64,000 bases of DNA from Ceratotherium simum simum. Its lineage: Eukaryota; Chordata; Mammalia; Perissodactyla; Rhinocerotidae. The notes below the pieces were generated by a model. That model did not search any database and was not told the DNA's origin. It saw only the letters and a program-made list of their open reading frames with translations. The DNA is taken from the NCBI RefSeq assembly GCF_000283155.1, contig NW_004454177.1, positions 1,734,128 through 1,798,127 on the forward strand, in the 5' to 3' direction. This document shows, piece by piece, positions 54,165 through 64,000 of the stretch (the first letter of the stretch is position 1; the number at the start of each line of letters is the position of its first letter). A program made the position numbers and the translations under genes.

Positions 54165-54685
54165 TTGCTTTCATTCAAGAACTTTCAATGACTCCTCATT
54201 GCCATAGCACATATTTTAAACCCTTGATCTTGTCTTCTAATCCCAGCCTGCATTTTAGCTCTATATCCCTCAGCTGTGCAACACAGAACCCATACTCCAG
54301 CCAATATGGACTGTTCCCCGCCCCCAGCGCATTCCTGCTTCCCTGTAAGTTACTTCATGCCCCAAATATGCTTCATTCCTTTTTTAAATCATTACGTCTG
54401 CCTGGCTAACTCCTACTCATGCTTCAAGGCCCAGTCAAAGCCTCTTACCACTGGGGCGGACTGTCTGATTGCCCTTTTTACAGGCTGAAGTAGTCACGAT
54501 GCTGTTCTTAAGCCATGTGTGTAACTTGCACGTGGCACCTTACTACAATCTATGGCAATTATTTCCCTACATATTTCCCACTAGTTTGTAAGTGTTCCAA
54601 TGTCAGAAACCTTGCCCCTTTCCTCTGTTTATCCCAAACACCCTAGCACAATGACTGGCATTATAATAGATGTCCTATTGTTTCT
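54165..54685 (+). mobile_element. L2 LINE 3-prime region
   Basis: 'tcaatgactcctcattgcca', 'actcatgcttcaaggcccag' and 'agcacaatgactggcattat' run through sense L2 to near its end. Confidence 0.75.
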
Positions 54686-54799
54686 TGGATAGATAAGCAG
54701 ATCAGTATTAGCTCCACTTGCTGTATGTTTTGAAGACATAATGCCGCAGTGGCAGGAGACAATACTGAAGGTCTCACCAAGATGGCAATTTCTGACATG

Positions 54800-55075
54800 A
54801 AACCTTCAAAAAGAAAAAGGATTTTACCAGGCAGAGAAGCGAAGAAGTTCATTTAAAGTAGAGGAAACAGCACAGGTCATTCAGGGACTTGGGAGAAGTC
54901 TGGTGTGTATTAAGGGATGGGGAAGTTGTAGGAGATGATAGGTAGTCATGTCTGCATCCTAAAGATCCCTGTCTGCTGTACTAAGGATTCAGACCTTATC
55001 CTGTGGTCATTGGAAGGGCCATTGGCCATTTAAGTTTTGTAAATTGCAGAGTGACATGGTTAGATGCAACTGGTG
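54800..55075 (-). mobile_element. L2 LINE, antisense
   Basis: 'ggcagagaagcgaagaagtt', 'gattcagaccttatcctgtg' and 'attgcagagtgacatggtta' are antisense L2 in order. Confidence 0.65.
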
Positions 55076-55894
55076 TATAACTCTGGGGCTGTTTCTTTGC
55101 ATTTTTTTTCAAGATGCTGTGCATAAGTTTTCTGGAAAATGTTTCCAAGAAGTTATCATCCTATATGCTAGGATGGATAGGGTTACCCTGAGAGAGCCAG
55201 GTGCAGGCATTTTGTCCTCCTGGCTCAGCCAGAGGCACGCCTGCCGCTGGAGGTCGCTGTTGTCCCATAGATGTGTATGCAAAGCTCCGTGATGCCCTTT
55301 CCAAGTTGGCTTCTGCAAAGGGTGAATCTGATCCCCTGGGCAGGTTGGAAATTCCCTAGTGCAGACATCTTTCTGTCCCCATTGAGGACTGCCCCGGTGA
55401 CCTGAAGAATGTGTCTGAGGAAGAGCTGTGTCTGAAGCAAGAGGGAGAGAGGCTGGAAGACCTGGTACAGGGAGGGCTTATGCAGTAATCAAATACGGGG
55501 AATTTCATGTGCTCTGGATTTCATTATTCTGAGTCTGGTGTGGGAGAGGCTGGATGCCCCTTTGGGTCAAGGCGACTTTTCTCCTGCTGCTTTCTAGTTT
55601 GAATCTGGTTGAGGTTAGAGAAGGTTATTATTGTCTGATGGGTCTGTAGAGGTCAGGGGACACAAAATGAGTTGGGCATCTCAGACTCCATCCTAAGGGG
55701 AGGTCTGGAGATTGGAGGAGGCCTTCCTCATCCTGCTGGGCTGTGACAACAGGGCCACCAGGTAAAAGAGGGGAGTGGAAACTGAGGCCCACTCCTTAAA
55801 CATGCCCACCCATCGATGGACTATACCCAGGGTCAGCTTCAATCCAGGCATCCAAGAGAACTGTAGAAAAGGGAAGGAACTGATATTTCTAAGG
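55076..55894. other. Unassigned stretch
   Basis: No recognised repeat. 55180-55320 is unusually GC- and CpG-rich for this region, with overlapping frames on both strands but no known domain. Confidence 0.4.
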
Positions 55895-56035
55895 AGAAAC
55901 TCTCCATGCCAGTCCTTTGTATATATTTTCTCACTCAGTTCTCATAACAAATGTGTGCAGTGGGTATTATTTTGCCCATTTATTATTTGAAGTGATTGAG
56001 GTTTAGAGCCAACATTTAAACCTATGTCTCTTGAA
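55895..56035 (-). mobile_element. MIR SINE fragment, antisense
   Basis: 'gccagtcctttgtatatatt', 'ctcactcagttctcataaca' and 'gtgattgaggtttagagcca' match antisense MIR. Confidence 0.6.
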
Positions 56036-56204
56036 ATACAAAGAGCAGATGGTAAAATCACTACTTGTGGGCACCTTCTGAGACTTTATGCAAGCTTGAA
56101 AACTCAGTTTGACTCACATAGGGGAACAGAGTCTCTAGCTGTATCATTTTGATAACAACTCACTTGAACATTGGTTGAGAGTGACTTCTGGTAGTAACTT
56201 TCTA

Positions 56205-56440
56205 ATAAGTCATCATTTATTTATAACTTTACATAGACCCAAGCACTTCTTCACACATTAACTAATTTTATCCTTATAGTAAATATCTTATCCCCATTTC
56301 TATAGAGTCTCAGATTCTCCAAGGATTTGATTTGTCTAAGATCACATAGTTAGTTAGTGAAAGAGATGGTATTCAAACTCAGGTCTTTTTATGCCGAATG
56401 CAGCATGCTTTCCACGACACTGCAATTATACTCCTAGTTC
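56205..56440 (-). mobile_element. MIR SINE, antisense
   Basis: 'ttcacacattaactaatttt', 'tctaagatcacatagttagt', 'ggtattcaaactcaggtctt' and 'catgctttccacgacactgc' are antisense MIR. Confidence 0.75.
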
Positions 56441-56489
56441 AGTCTTGGGTGATGGGTAATGTTGTACCACAGCCTAGTTAGCAATAGAA

Positions 56490-56600
56490 GTCACTTACAG
56501 GTCATGTAGCACAATGTTTTGTTTTTAGAGATGAGAAAATTTCAAACTAGAAAGATTAATTTTCTTGCCCATGTTTATACAGCTCTGGGGTGAAAAATGT
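56490..56600 (-). mobile_element. MIR-type fragment, antisense
   Basis: 'tttttagagatgagaaaatt' and 'ttcttgcccatgtttataca' fit the 'cagatgagaaaactga...cttgcccaaggtcacacag' block. Confidence 0.5.
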
Positions 56601-56612
56601 TGTCTTCCTAAG

Positions 56613-56748
56613 CTAGGGTTCCCAGATTTAGCAAATAAAAATACAGGACTCCTAGTATTGATGGGATATACTTATACTAAGAAATTATTCATTGTTTATC
56701 TGAAATTCAAATTTAACTGGACATCCTGTATTTTATCTGGCAACCCTA
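56613..56748. mobile_element. Palindromic MITE with 7-bp flanking repeats
   Basis: Termini 'ctagggttcccag' and 'ctggcaaccct' are inverted repeats. The interior 'gaaattattcattgtttatc' and 'gaaattcaaatttaactgg' belongs to a known palindromic mammalian repeat with the 'gggttgccagataaaatacaggatgcccag' end. Direct repeats tcctaag lie at 56606-56612 and 56749-56755. Confidence 0.75.
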
Positions 56749-56755
56749 TCCTAAG

Positions 56756-57684
56756 TCCAAAGAGGGAAAGTTAAGCTTGCTGTTCTTTTGGACATCTTTG
56801 AATTTTGGAAATGAAAATATTTTGAAAAGAGCGCCCTCAGTACCCTAAAAAAGTAAAAAGATTTTCTATGGTTTTATCCTGGTGTTACCAACCACAACCT
56901 CCCCAATCTGAGTTTGCCCCACCACATCCTGTAATGCGTTCACTTTTAAGGACATCCTAAGAAAAAACAATTGCAAAGCAGTTTGAAAATACAAAGGGCT
57001 TCAGGACAATTATGAAAGAAACCAACCCAGTTAATCATACCAACTACTCAAGGGAAACCAAATCATGGAAAGAAACCCCCAAGGAGTGTTGGGTAGACTA
57101 CCCTTCCTCTGTATACCTTTAATCAAGATTCAAAAGGAAGACAGCTAGTTCCCTTTGGAAACTATTATGTAATGAAATCAACCCTGCTTTGTACTCCCAG
57201 ACTAATTACTGGATTTCTTCTTCTTACTCAATTTATTTCTAGGTAGTTGGACATTTTTCATTGATATTCTTTATTATTTTACTAAAACAAACAACAACAA
57301 TAAATAGTAATGTTGATTTGACCTGACCAGGTTTAAGAATGTTGATTTTAGAACTGGTACTAAGGATTTAAATATTAAAGGAGTTTTATGCTTCTTAAAT
57401 ATATTTATACCTAATTATAAAGAGAATTTCCTGATCTATTGTGTGTATCAATGTAGGTTCAGGACTTGTATTAATAAAGCTCTGTGTCTGTATGGTGACT
57501 TTCAGTCATTCTGGAAAGAAAAATTTGTTGGTTCGTAAGTCACATGGTGTAGGGTGGACAGTAACGCATGTATGTTTCTCTTAACACTGCATAAACATTG
57601 GCAATTTGAATTTTTTATTTCCATGTCGGAGCAGTGTCTTCTGCCTTTTCACCTTTTCCATTCACTCACCATTTATGCTTCACT
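56756..57684. other. Unassigned AT-rich stretch
   Basis: No recognisable family or exon; a short A/C-rich run lies near 57285. Confidence 0.4.
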
Positions 57685-58250
57685 CTCATCACTAAGTATT
57701 TCAACAAATATTTATTGAGCACCAACTGTGAAGCACACACTGTGCTAAGAGGTGGGGAAACAGAGATGAAAGCCACAACCCTGCCCTCAACATGCTCACA
57801 GGCTAGAGGAGGAAAAAGGACCTATAAGCAATGAAGTCGAGCAGAGTGAATGTGAAAACATAGAGGAGAAGGCAATTAACTCTGCCTGGGGAGGTAGGAA
57901 AGGAGCGGAAACATCAGCAAGCCAAAACCTAATATTTACAAGGCAGGGGCTTGTTGAAGGACCTAACATGACAAGAAGTTTACGATGGAGTGGAGGAAAA
58001 CAAGACCGGATAGATAGCTGGGGTCCATGTCAAAAAGGTCCTTGTACATGAAATGAAGGGATTTGGATTTAATAGGAAGTCATTGAAAACCTTTAGCAAG
58101 AGAATGACATAAGCAGATTGGTTTTAGAGGAAAAGAACAATGAGAGAGGAGTCTAGGACAAATGGGAGTGGGGGAAGACCAGAAGCAGAGAGGCCAGTTA
58201 GGATGCCACTGCATCCAAAGTGGGGATTTGGAACTGGTGAGAAGCTTGGA
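57685..58250 (-). mobile_element. L2 LINE, antisense, long fragment
   Basis: 'caacaaatatttattgagca', 'gtgaagcacacactgtgcta', 'ctgccctcaacatgctcaca', 'ggatttggatttaataggaa' and 'cagagaggccagttaggatg' cover the antisense L2 3-prime end in order. Confidence 0.85.
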
Positions 58251-58474
58251 CTAGGGGAATGGAAAGGAGGAGAATAGACTCCCTTTGATTGTATTCTATT
58301 TTTATTCTTTAATTCTTCTCATCTTCAAGTCTTGCAAAACTCAAAGCAGTAGTTGAGTAGGATGATATAAGTATGCTCCAATTACAGGAGGCATAGCCAC
58401 CTTTGTGGATTTGGAGCCACAAAGGTCCATAGAGAAATCACAGGAATGCAATTATGAGAATATTTCTGGAAGTG

Positions 58475-58775
58475 TTAGTCCAAGCTCAAGTTTTCAATTA
58501 TTTTTGTTAATATTTCAAAGATAGAAACCTTGATCAAATTTCTGGATGGCAGAGAGTTGAAAGGAATAGTTAATATACTGGATGAAAAAATCAAATTCCA
58601 AACAGATTTCTAAAATATTCAGAGATCAGCTAAATCTAATATGAAGAAATGTAAGAGGGATAAATGTAAAGTTCTGTAATTGGATCCAAAAAATTCGAAG
58701 CATAATTACAGAATGAAGAAAATCATAGTTTGTAAATATGAAGAGTTTTAGTTAATAACATGTTGCTATGATGCC
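58475..58775 (+). mobile_element. CR1/L3 LINE relic, left part
   Basis: 'ctaatatgaagaaatgtaag', 'ataaatgtaaagttctgtaa' and 'ttggatccaaaaaattcgaa' match the sense CR1/L3 segment 'gatgaaattcaacagagacaaatgtaaagtcctgcacttaggttcaaaaaat' beyond the RT core. Confidence 0.6.
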
Positions 58776-58779
58776 CCTC

Positions 58780-59260
58780 CTCTCAAAATTACTGGTTTCT
58801 TATGCTGTTTTAATAGGTGTACGGTATTAGAGTAATAGCTACTGTAAAAAATAGACCCGTAAATCTCAGTGGCTTAACATAATTGAAATGGAATTCTTGC
58901 TCACTTAACTGTCCAAATCAGATATTCCATATCTTGTCTGTTGGTTTCCTCTATGTGGGATTCAGGGTCCTGGTCCTGGGTTCCTTCCATCTGGTGGCTC
59001 AGTGATCCTCGAACCTCTAAGGTTTGGCCTCACTGTTGTGTGCTTGAAGAAAAGGAAAGAAATCTAACTTGAAGAAAAGGAAAGAAAGAGTGGAGAGGGG
59101 ACCTCTGCTGCATAAACACTGTGGCCCAGAAGTATCACACATCATTTCCCCTCACATTTCATTAGCAAGGGAGACTAGGAAATATAGTTCCTGAGTGGGC
59201 AACTGCTTTCTAGTGACAAATTCATATTATGCAAGTAGGAAGACACCTATTGCTGAATTG
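58780..59260 (+). mobile_element. Ancient repeat of unassigned class inside CR1/L3
   Basis: 'gtaatagctactgtaaaaaa', 'taaatctcagtggcttaaca', 'ccttccatctggtggctcag' and 'tatagttcctgagtgggcaa' follow a common old mammalian repeat. An internal 26-base tandem duplication (cttgaagaaaaggaaagaaa ...) lies at about 59043-59092. Confidence 0.5.
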
Positions 59261-59269
59261 TTCACTATC

Positions 59270-59510
59270 TATGCCCTTTATGATATCCAGAATGGAGATG
59301 ATATTCTCGGCTCTGGCCAGTTCCCAGCTCATAGGTTAGTATCAACTGAAAACATCCCGTTTTAGGAGGGAAATTGGCAAAGTGAAACATATTCTGAAGC
59401 AATTGAATAGAAGATACAATGGAAAGATCTGCGAATGTTTATTTTAGAAAAGAGAAGACCTAAGAGGAACTCAATGGTTATCTTGAGCTATTGGAAATCA
59501 TCTTAAATGT
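59270..59510 (+). mobile_element. CR1/L3 LINE relic, right part
   Basis: 'tattctcggctctggccagt', 'gaagcaattgaatagaagat', 'tttattttagaaaagagaag' and 'gacctaagaggaactcaatg' match later CR1/L3 text ('gtactctgccctggtcag...tttagcctggagaagagaagactcaggggg'). Confidence 0.6.
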
Positions 59511-59514
59511 CATT

Positions 59515-60490
59515 GTTCCCAGGGATCTATTTTTATGCTGCTTCTTCCTCGGATTGTGTTCTGTACCTGGATGATCTTACTCTTAAACTCACAATTTTTC
59601 ACTTAGATGCTCGGCGTGGTTCTCAAAGCTCAATCTTTCCTCTGAGCTGCTGACTTGTATCCAATAACCATTCATATTAACTGGTATTTAAAGTTACATT
59701 AAACAAATCCAGCCTCCCTCATACTAACACCTCCATCTTGGTGTACCAACAACTGGCAATACCAATAGTCACCCAATTACTCAAGTTAGAAGCCAAAAAA
59801 AAACAAAAACAAAAACAAAAAACCCACAAAACATCTTTGGTCACCTCTCCTTTATCCTCTACATCAAATTAGTCATCCAGACCTGTCAATTTTACTTCAA
59901 AAATATTTCTTAAATTCACATTAGTACAGATCGAATTCAGGTTTTCATCATTTTTCACCTGGATTACTGAAATAACTTCTTAAATGATCTTGTCTCTTCT
60001 ACCTTTTTTCCTCCACATTGCCACCAGAATGATCTAACAAAATGGTAAATCTGACTTTATTATTCTCTTTTTAAAACCACTTCAGAGGTTTGAGGCATGA
60101 TGTACAAGTCTCTTTATCAGATTCTTCCCTTTGTTTCTAACTCCATTGCCTACCACTCCCCTTCATATCATTCTACTTGTAGTTCCTTGAATATCCCATA
60201 CTATTTCTCAACCTTTCCTTAAATTTTTCCCTTTAGGGATTACTTCTTTGGCTAATTCCTATTCGTCCTTAAAAATCCACTTACAACTTCCTCTAACTCC
60301 CCAAATCTGGGTTAGATGCCCGTTTCTATACATCTTAGCACTCTGAGTATATTAGTACACATCTGTCTCCCCACTACAACGTGACTCTAAAGCAAGGACC
60401 ATGCCTCATTCATCTATTCATTTATTCATTCATTTAATATCCAGTACCCAGCACAATGCCTGGCACACATTTGATAAAAGGCTGTTGACT
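59515..60490 (+). mobile_element. L2 LINE, long sense fragment
   Basis: 'ttcacctggattactgaaat', 'tcctccacattgccaccaga', 'aaaaccacttcagaggtttg' and 'acccagcacaatgcctggca' run through the L2 ORF2 C-terminal relic and 3-prime end. A (CAAAAA)n tract lies at about 59795-59822. Confidence 0.8.
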
Positions 60491-61609
60491 TGAACTGTCC
60501 TGTGGAAGAGGGAGCAGCTTTGGTCTCTGTTATCTCAAAGTGCAAAACCATGAAGCTACACAATCACAGATTTTGGCTTTCCTTAGGTGGTAATGCATGG
60601 AAATGGATAGGTGATTTTGGAAAGTAGTAGGTTTCCTCTCATTTGTGGTTTTCAAGTAGAGGCTGAAATAGCCCCTTGATAAGGTATCATAGTAGGCATG
60701 TAAGCAGCACATGAAGGGTTGGACTTGACATCTTGTAACATCCCAATAAACCATAACATTCCATAATTTTGACTCACATTTGATGTATTTGTAAAACAAA
60801 TATATTTTAATCATCTAAAGAGTGTTATGGGGTATAATCAAGGTCTTGGAAGATGTTTTAAAGAGGAAACAAACATAATGATCTAAAGGTAGAAAACTTG
60901 GTCTAAATAAAATAATATATATTCCAGTGAGCTTTGGAAAAATAGAAATCTTTTTCTGACGTCCAGGCATATTATAATAGCTGGGACAAAAAAAAAAAAA
61001 CAGGTTAAGATCTATGGTTGAGATGCTTTGATGAGCAATTATCATTCTGTTTTGTTACCTTCAGCACCCCAAATATCTCTATATTTAGTTTCTCATAAAG
61101 GATTTAACAGAGAAAATGATTGTTTAAGATTTCATGAATATGCTTCTTTGAGGGCTCTGAGCTATTGGTTGATTCTTGCACTTATTTAAAATAATTGGAC
61201 CCGTAATATTGTGACCCCAAATTGCAAATCTTTTGGTCTAGTTTTTCTGGGGGCAACATTTAGAAAGGAAACAGGACTATACAAATAAAGTGAAAGCTTT
61301 CTTTTCACAGGAAAGAGAACTCTTCTCCTTTAACTTCTGTGGCAAACTTTGCCTTCAGAGGCTGAAACTCAAGGAGAAATGTGGCTTTTCATTATCTGGC
61401 CTTTAAGCCTGCCAGGAAATTTTATTCTCCTAATGCACAGGAGGCTCGTTTCTCTATCAGTCTTTAAGAAAGAGTATCCAATTTTTCTCACAATGGGACG
61501 AGCATACACTTTCACACCTCCTTGCGTGAAAAACAATGTTTGTGTTTTTTTCACATGGAAGCTCTTCAAGGGGAGGCATATTGCCTATTATTTAAGAAAG
61601 AGTTGGGTG
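60491..61609. other. Unassigned stretch
   Basis: No repeat recognised. 61340-61570 is open on both strands (87 and 66 codons), which may reflect constraint or chance. Confidence 0.4.
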
Positions 61610-61800
61610 TAGAAGAAAAAGCATTGAATTTGGAATTAGGTACCTGTGTTTTAACTCCAGGCCTGGCTATTGTCGTTGGGGGCCTCTGCCCATACCCACA
61701 AAATGAGGTCATTAGACAAAATAGCCTCTCAACTCCCTACTTCTCTAATATTCTCTGTGTTCTGAGATTCCAGATGGTACCTCCCTAGTGCCTACTACGG
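61610..61800 (+). mobile_element. Possible MIR fragment
   Basis: 'attgaatttggaattaggta', 'gttttaactccaggcctggc' and 'cccacaaaatgaggtcatta' resemble MIR order weakly. Confidence 0.4.
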
Positions 61801-62039
61801 TGCCAGCTCATTGCATTGGCCCAACTTAAAATGAAGAAAATGACCTGGAGCGAGACTTTTAAGTTCAAATCCATGATCTTCAACTACATTTTGCACAAGG
61901 AACACTCTTCCAGAAATAATGATGTAATTTACCCCGTAAATTATAAAAATGTAAATTACCCTTTCACAGACAGCCCCTTACAAAGACTGCTTATCAGTGA
62001 TTGTTGAAAATAAGCCTGGGATTCTGTTCATAGCAATTA

Positions 62040-62885
62040 CAGCCAAATTTTCCCATCTTTCACCAGTACCTTCCTATTCCAATTTATCCTACAAACTACT
62101 GCAAATTTAATTTTCCTACTGATTTCCTTTCGTTCACCTGCTCAAAAACGCATGTGAGCTTTTCATTAGTTATGGAATAAAATCCACATTCCTATGTACG
62201 CAACTCAAGTTTCCATACTATGGCCCCAATCTGTCTTTCCAAATCTATCACTAAACATGCTCTATGCATAAAACCTCTGTTCCAAGCAGACTGAAAGCTT
62301 CATTGTTGCTCCAGGGTGGGGAGATGAGGTGCTTTCCTAGCCTCATGCCTTTGTTGACACTAGTTTCCCTCCTTAGGCATCCCCATTCTTACTCTTTTCT
62401 GCAATAGAAATTCTTCCCATTCTTCACAGTCATCTCAAATCTATTCCTCTATGCATCCCTGATCCCCACAGCCCACCATAATAGCTCTCAATTACTACGT
62501 AGATACTATAACTAATTCGCCATCAACATTTAGCCCTAGCTGTGTTTTGGATAATTATACATTTGGCACTTAGCAGGAACTGCCTACCAGTGCTAGGGGG
62601 TGTTTTTCTTGCTTCCCCACCTAGATTAAAATCTCCTTGAAAGCAAGGATAGAGCCTTAGCCATTTTTGGATCCTCATCTCTTACTAGTCTATATTCCCA
62701 TATTATCTTGTTCAAACCACCAGTAAGGTATTGATTATATGATTTAATAGCTATTTATATTTCTGTCTTCATAGGTAAGCTATGAGTTTCTTGATTAAAA
62801 ACCCTGTCTTTGTTTTCCCAGTGGCCAGCCCCAGTGCCTGGCACATGGTAGACACTCAATAAATGTTTGTCGAAAGAATGAATGC
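62040..62885 (+). mobile_element. L2 LINE, sense fragment to 3-prime end
   Basis: 'atggaataaaatccacattc', 'actatggccccaatctgtct', 'tctccttgaaagcaaggata', 'gtgcctggcacatggtagac' and 'ctcaataaatgtttgtcgaa' give L2 through its terminus. Confidence 0.8.
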
Positions 62886-63877
62886 AGTCAGATTCAACTT
62901 TGCCAGAAAGAGCTGACTTTGTAAGAAGTTGATAAATTGAACTGCTTTACGATCAGTCTAACACATAGAAGGTTATTGCCTCTGAAAATGGGATGCATCT
63001 TTTCTTTGTTTCTTGGCATTTTTCCTGTTAGGAATGGAACTTGAGCAGATTATATAGGATTCAATCTTGAATCCACAAATGACACCAACCCTGAAATGAT
63101 GCTGAGGTTGGAAGTGATTTAGTTCACTTGAATTTTATTTGGGGGATAATGTTTTCCTTCTGGGAAGAGAAATGCTAATGAAAAAATCGCCTCCTGACTA
63201 CAACTCAGAAGTAATAGGAATCTGGCCAGAAATATGATCTTATGAAAACTCTCCAAGCAAAGCATCTTATACTCATGTCTATGCCTTTGGATTGACATTC
63301 TGATGTTTGCCTTTCTCTGGTTACCAGAGATCAGGGTGGAGAGAGGCGCCGGGGTAACAAGCTAAATAGGTCTATTATGGGATGTCATGCTCAGTGGGCA
63401 TGAGTGCTGTCTCCTAGGACATTTATAGTGTTTATTACTGAGTCCAACTTTAATAACACATGGACAAGCCTGGGGCAATTTGTAAAGGATCTAAGAGTTT
63501 TTTGTTATAAATGTCTGTATTATAGAATTAGTGAGTCTTAGGATTGGACTGGATTGGAAAGATGATCTCATCAAAGGGGCCCCAGCTCTCTACTGGAGAA
63601 GAACTGCTTTCAATATCCCTGATGTTCTAAATGGTCATGGGTATTGGAGGACCATTTATAAGAATAAGTTGGCAGATGGTCACTGTTAAGTTGTAAGTTA
63701 GGATATGGGCAAAAATGGCAAATGCTGACTCTACCTTTTCTCTTGGAGCCACAGAGATGTGGGACAGGGCAGGAATGACCAGACATTCTAACCTTCCTGC
63801 TATAAACCATAGAGAGGAGAAAGTGATGGGGATTAATGATGTAAGTCACCCAAGAAAGATTCCAATATCTTTTAGAT
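62886..63877. other. Unassigned stretch
   Basis: About 1 kb without recognised repeats. 'agaaatgctaatgaaaaaat' near 63168 is homeodomain-like. Confidence 0.4.
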
Positions 63878-64000
63878 CAGTGCTTCTTAAACTTTAATGT
63901 TCATCAAATCACCTGGAGAACTCAGTAAAATTCAAATTCTGATTCAGGAGTTCTAGGGTAGGGTCTGAGATTCTGTATTTCTAACAAGCTTCCAGGCAAT
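63878..64000 (+). mobile_element. MER5A hAT MITE, cut by window end
   Basis: 'cagtgcttcttaaactttaa', 'aaatcacctggagaactcag', 'attctgattcaggagttcta' and 'tctaacaagcttccaggcaa' match MER5A from its left terminus; the right end is outside the window. Confidence 0.85.

Noticed and set aside
59043..59092. Minisatellite or regulatory array
   Set aside because: Only two units of a 26-base duplication are present; it is a local slippage event.
1..64000. CRISPR arrays, operons, phage or other bacterial systems
   Set aside because: Regularly spaced direct repeats, dense long genes and ribosome-binding sites are all absent; the repeat content is purely mammalian.

Overview
The window is nuclear DNA from a perissodactyl mammal, most likely a horse or close relative. 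The deciding evidence is six copies of the tRNA-derived ERE SINE family, recognised by the ggggccggcc head, an internal box-B-like motif and the 'cccagtagatagttgtatg' or 'gaggaagatgggcacgga' bodies. Five copies are in reverse and one in forward orientation, and all six have target-site duplications of 11-17 bp. The background is AT-rich and CpG-poor, and it is full of old mammalian repeats (MIR, L2, CR1/L3, L1M, MLT1, MER5, other hAT MITEs). I found no protein-coding exon, tRNA, rRNA, snRNA, CRISPR array or any bacterial feature. Open frames are short (the longest is 189 codons) and unrecognisable, so the window reads as intergenic or deep intronic DNA.

Layout. 1-12.5 kb: L1 tail, a palindromic MITE-like element, a hAT MITE with 8-bp target duplications, two class-I-type solo LTRs each with a perfect 4-bp target duplication, MIR, L2 and MER5 fragments, one ERE and one MLT1 LTR. 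A 100-N assembly gap lies at 12551-12650. 12.7-20.5 kb: an L1 piece inside an older repeat, then a long sense-strand L1 (about 16.13-20.04 kb) carrying two later ERE insertions, then an antisense MLT1. 20.4-26.4 kb: mostly unique sequence with a CpG-dense patch and two CTCF-like motifs in convergent orientation. 26.4-30.5 kb: antisense L1 with EN and ORF1 relics, then an L2 interrupted by a block of L1 pieces. 30.5-35.8 kb: sparse repeats, an antisense CR1/L3 relic and one candidate conserved noncoding segment. 35.8-38.75 kb: antisense L1 3-prime-end sequence, then an antisense L1 broken by four later insertions. 39-64 kb: an L2- and MIR-rich region with two more EREs, an MLT1 that splits a MIR, a further LTR-like sequence in an L2, an antisense ERV LTR, a palindromic MITE and a CR1/L3 relic.

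No gene network can be inferred. What can be read is a layered record of insertions (CR1/L3 and L2/MIR, then L1M and hAT/MLT1, then ERV LTRs and EREs), plus a few short unique segments that look like regulatory DNA. Family names come from recognising consensus text by eye. Boundaries are approximate unless target duplications are given.
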